A stretch of DNA of 34,988 nt. It comes from a bacterium (GTDB lineage: Bacteria; Spirochaetota; Spirochaetia; JABEVK01). The notes beneath the pieces are model-generated. The model did not search any database. It had not been told where the DNA came from and worked only from the letters and a program-made list of their open reading frames with translations. Below are positions 32,256 through 34,988 of this stretch, in pieces. The stretch lies in the NCBI GenBank assembly GCA_021782055.1, contig JAJXVP010000012.1, positions 1-34,988 of the forward strand, given 5' to 3'. Made by a program: the position numbers and the translations under genes. How positions within the stretch are numbered: the first letter of the stretch is position 1; each line of letters begins with the position of its first letter.

Positions 32256-34433
32256 CTAGTCTTTGCGAATTATCATCATCGAGACGTCGTCAGCAAACGT
32301 TCCACCGTACTTCTTCTTGTCGCCGCCCTCGGCGTACTTATTCAGAACTTCGAGAATGTGATTTAAAATACTATCAGGATCCTGGTCACGTGCCTCAAGG
32401 AAGGCATTCTTTAAGCCCTCTAGGCCGAAAAGATTCCCATTGGCGTGCTTGGCTTCAATAACGCCGTCAGAATACAGGATCAAGATATCCCCCGACTTCA
32501 TGTCGAAACTTCCCACCGACTGAGCCGATACGACATACTCGGAAAGCCCCAAAAAGCCCGTGCGATCCTGAAGTTGTGTTAGCTCCTCAATTTCATCTTT
32601 TTCTTTGTGAAATAAAAGCCCTACAAGGTGAGTTCCTGCATGGGTGATGACGCCGTCCTTTTCTACAAAATAGTTCTGCGTCATAAACTTATCACTACCA
32701 ATACGGTCTCGGTTAATCGTACAAAGCGACCGATTTACAACATCATAGAGCTGATCGATTTTTAAGGGTTTTTCAAGGCTTTTCGATGCCTCAACCGCGC
32801 CATGGAAGGCCGAGGTGGCAATAACCGCCATCATACCCGCCGGAAGACCATGGCCTGAAACGTCGCCTATACCAAAGTATGTGCCGAAGGGCGTAGGCAA
32901 CGAATCATACACGTCTCCCCCAACCTCTGAGGCGGTTTGCATATAACTACCAACGGAATAACCAGGCATAAGGACTTTTTTCGGAAGGATCGAGGTCTGA
33001 ATATTGCGAGCAGTATTCATCTCACCTTTCAGTCTGTTGCGTTCTCGTTGAATCGCCTTGGCATTCATCAAAGAAAAGATCGTACCTAAATTTTCAGCCA
33101 ACTCGCCTAAAAGGTCACGTTCTGCCGGATAAAGTTTATCGAAAGAATCCTTAAAGATTACTACGGCACCCACAAAATTATTCGCATCGAAGACAGGGAC
33201 CACCGCTAGGAGTCGCTGCAATCCGCGCAAGCTTTCTGGCATCTCAGCTTCGACTACCATTTGCTTCTGTGTCATGACAGTCTTCATCAAACGCTTCCCG
33301 AAATCTTTGATATTCTCAAGCAAAGCCTCACGGAGCTCGGAAAGATCATAGGTCGTTCTTAAAAGAAGATCCGTCAATTTATTTTTATCTAAGTTTTTAA
33401 TGTTCTTGCTTTCGGTTAGTGGTGAACAATAACCCAAGAGGTGACTTACATCCTCTACCCGCATGATATTTCCAACGGCTCGCAAGACTAGCATGCCGGT
33501 TATTTGGTACTCTTTCACGACCAAACGAGCTTTCATCTTCTCAAGAGAATTCTCCATGGTTTCGCGAATGATGCCTTTTTCTTCTTCTTCTGGGGAGGAA
33601 ATCACACGACGGATCAAAAGGTTCTGAACATGTTGACGTTGTTCTAGTTTATTTCTGTCGCTACGCAAGTTGTACTGTGACCAGAAAAAGAACTCCTCAA
33701 CGAGTCGAATAGCAAAAACAACATTCAAAAAGATATACCAGAAGAGCGGTAACATGACGGCACTGGCATCAGCAACGGAATCAGCATCTTTATGGGCAAC
33801 CAGCACAATCATCATCAGAACCATCACAGCCGCTTGAAGATAAAAAGTATAGCCTCGGCGACGAATGACGCCTTCTTGAAGGGCAAATAATCTACGTGCG
33901 GCTGTGAAACAAACAAAAACCATCAACGCTGTAAAGACAAAAATCAGCATTTTCATATGCGCGGAGTAGCCTACAAAATTATTAGCTTGCTGATCGGTAT
34001 TCAACAGCATATTCAAAGGAAACTTTGAATGGTCTTGATTAAAGCTCCCATATAAAACCAAGATCAGGATCGAAAGAACTGCTACCACAATGTACCAGCG
34101 ACCTTCTCGTGCAAGAGCTCGTTTGAAATCATCCCCGAGAAAACTTTCCTCAATACGCTTTACATGAATGGCATATTCCAAGGTTAGGAAAGCCGCAAAA
34201 TACATGATGCTGGACAAAACAAACAGCTGAGGCCAATCAAAAATCAAACTTCCTCGCAAGGTCCAAGCCATCGTCTGAAGAACACCAGTGAGGGCAAGAA
34301 TCACCAGAGAAAGAAAAAGAAACAGAGTCCTCTTTTGAGCACCATGGCGATACATCCGCTCAAACCAAAAGATACCGCCTACGGCAACAACGGGAACAAA
34401 CGTGAAGAGATGAAAGTACGTAAACAGTTCCAT
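32256..34433 (-). CDS. 7TM-GAF-PP2C (SpoIIE/RsbU-type) phosphatase
   Basis: This 725-residue membrane signalling phosphatase has seven to eight membrane segments in the first ~250 residues. A helical linker (about 255-310) leads to a GAF-like region (about 310-460). A PP2C-type phosphatase domain (about 480-725) follows. The metal-binding Asp residues are in place: Asp507 (GGDVYD), Asp524 (GDVSGHG), Asp656 (YSDGVIEA) and Asp715/716 (FADDVSMM). Such enzymes dephosphorylate anti-sigma-factor antagonists or similar phosphoserine proteins. ATG 34433 is preceded by AAGGAG six bases away. Three bases separate it from the stop of the upstream chemoreceptor-like gene, so the two are cotranscribed and probably work together. 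The convergent TPR gene ends 25 bases away with no obvious terminator between. Confidence 0.93.
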   Translation of the reverse strand: MELFTYFHLFTFVPVVAVGGIFWFERMYRHGAQKRTLFLFLSLVILALTGVLQTMAWTLRGSLIFDWPQLFVLSSIMYFAAFLTLEYAIHVKRIEESFLGDDFKRALAREGRWYIVVAVLSILILVLYGSFNQDHSKFPLNMLLNTDQQANNFVGYSAHMKMLIFVFTALMVFVCFTAARRLFALQEGVIRRRGYTFYLQAAVMVLMMIVLVAHKDADSVADASAVMLPLFWYIFLNVVFAIRLVEEFFFWSQYNLRSDRNKLEQRQHVQNLLIRRVISSPEEEEKGIIRETMENSLEKMKARLVVKEYQITGMLVLRAVGNIMRVEDVSHLLGYCSPLTESKNIKNLDKNKLTDLLLRTTYDLSELREALLENIKDFGKRLMKTVMTQKQMVVEAEMPESLRGLQRLLAVVPVFDANNFVGAVVIFKDSFDKLYPAERDLLGELAENLGTIFSLMNAKAIQRERNRLKGEMNTARNIQTSILPKKVLMPGYSVGSYMQTASEVGGDVYDSLPTPFGTYFGIGDVSGHGLPAGMMAVIATSAFHGAVEASKSLEKPLKIDQLYDVVNRSLCTINRDRIGSDKFMTQNYFVEKDGVITHAGTHLVGLLFHKEKDEIEELTQLQDRTGFLGLSEYVVSAQSVGSFDMKSGDILILYSDGVIEAKHANGNLFGLEGLKNAFLEARDQDPDSILNHILEVLNKYAEGGDKKKYGGTFADDVSMMIIRKD

Positions 34434-34436
34434 CTT

Positions 34437-34988
34437 TTACTCCTTGATTGAAAGTGATTTTGACGACATTGCTTCAAACCGAACTTCCCATTCCTCTAAA
34501 TGCGGCTTCCACAGCGACTCCAAGGAGGCTGTGCCTTGAGACAATTTCTGTACCAAATTCGTTTCTTCTTCAGCTTTATCTTTTACGACTGCACTTACTG
34601 CACGGATGATCTCTACACCAAGGATAACCCCTTGTAAGGAACCCGCTACCGTAATCAAAGAATTCTTTTCTTGTTCTGTTTCTGCGTCGGCATTTTTCAC
34701 AACGCGGATCACATCGTTGATCGTCTTTTGAAGATCACCAATCACTTCTTCAATGTTCTTTAAAGAATGCTCTGTTTCTTTGGCTAAAGACCTAATCTCT
34801 TTTGCCACAACATCAAAGCCTCGCCCCAAAGTTCCCGTCCTGGCAGATACAATCGATGCATTAATTGACAAGACGTGAATTTTTTCGGAGACATCACTCA
34901 TCATCTCTAAAATAGTGACAATCTTTTTTGATTGTTCAAAAAGAACTTCCGACTGCCTCATGGACTCATTGAGGGCATTCGTGACAAC
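34437..34988 (-). CDS. Chemoreceptor-like signalling protein, C-terminal part (runs off the window)
   Basis: The frame is open to the right edge, so the gene starts outside. The visible ~183 residues contain a methyl-accepting-type signalling hairpin, with tip sequence VLSINASIVSARTGTLGRGFDVVAKEIRSLAKET. This is a divergent form of the canonical NLLALNAAIEAARAGE...[16 protein letters not shown]. After the hairpin comes a helical C-terminal extension of about 75 residues with an unusual Trp/Glu-rich end. It lacks an obvious methylation-helix pair or CheR-binding tail. Being three bases upstream of a PP2C phosphatase, it may feed a partner-switching pathway rather than chemotaxis. Confidence 0.82.
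   Translation of the reverse strand, partial: VVTNALNESMRQSEVLFEQSKKIVTILEMMSDVSEKIHVLSINASIVSARTGTLGRGFDVVAKEIRSLAKETEHSLKNIEEVIGDLQKTINDVIRVVKNADAETEQEKNSLITVAGSLQGVILGVEIIRAVSAVVKDKAEEETNLVQKLSQGTASLESLWKPHLEEWEVRFEAMSSKSLSIKE

Overview
The window is a dense run of bacterial chromosome of roughly balanced base composition. Genes are on both strands, gaps are short, and every stretch longer than 300 bases holds a gene. I see no rRNA, tRNA, CRISPR array, insertion sequence, phage gene or integrase. The content (methyl-accepting chemotaxis proteins, a 7TM-PP2C phosphatase, HD-GYP and GGDEF proteins, HflK/HflC, a MoxR-DUF58-transglutaminase-TPR operon, cytochrome bd) suggests a motile, envelope-stressed, microaerobic or fermentative bacterium with a diderm-like envelope. 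A spirochaete is my best guess, but this is inference and no marker gene settles the phylum.

Layout. 1-1.95 kb: a gene tail, then a methyl-accepting chemotaxis gene broken by a perfect 10-bp tandem duplication. 1.98-4.45 kb: a large unrecognised soluble protein divergent from a pentapeptide-repeat protein. 4.46-9.13 kb (minus strand): a ychJ-like / malQ / sixA / mutY operon with one strong promoter, probably also reading into a response regulator-diguanylate cyclase. 9.14-12.2 kb: an MgtE-type Mg transporter lacking the usual N domain, divergent from a KimA-like potassium transporter. 12.25-15.0 kb: a cyclic-nucleotide-binding domain fused to a D-lactate dehydrogenase-type enzyme, divergent from a GAF-HD-GYP c-di-GMP phosphodiesterase. 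15.1-18.5 kb: an enlarged PRPP synthetase divergent from hflK-hflC, which ends in a clear terminator. 18.58-22.6 kb: a UbiA-family membrane protein, cydA, cydB and a zinc-ribbon/DUF2231 membrane protein. 22.6-26.3 kb: an aldose-epimerase-like protein, a small exported protein, a flavodoxin-like protein, a GH79 heparanase-like protein and a monocistronic 54-residue zinc-ribbon protein. 26.37-32.2 kb: moxR, DUF58 (frame broken at a T9 tract), transglutaminase and an exported TPR protein. 32.26 kb to the end (minus strand): a 7TM-GAF-PP2C phosphatase preceded by the C-terminal part of a chemoreceptor-like protein.

The strongest unlisted signal is regulatory. At least seven operon-leading genes have a TANNNT -10 hexamer exactly 6 or 7 bases before the start codon, in most cases with a recognisable -35 at 17-18 bases, and none has a Shine-Dalgarno sequence. 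This predicts leaderless mRNAs. Several other genes, including most internal operon genes, carry clear GGAGG-type sites. The second notable signal is a pair of genes (chemoreceptor and DUF58) each broken by a simple replication-slippage event. Both repair to full-length family members by undoing one repeat unit. The third is the CNBD-dehydrogenase fusion. Second-messenger genes (GGDEF, HD-GYP, CNBD) are scattered through the window next to metabolic and transport genes.
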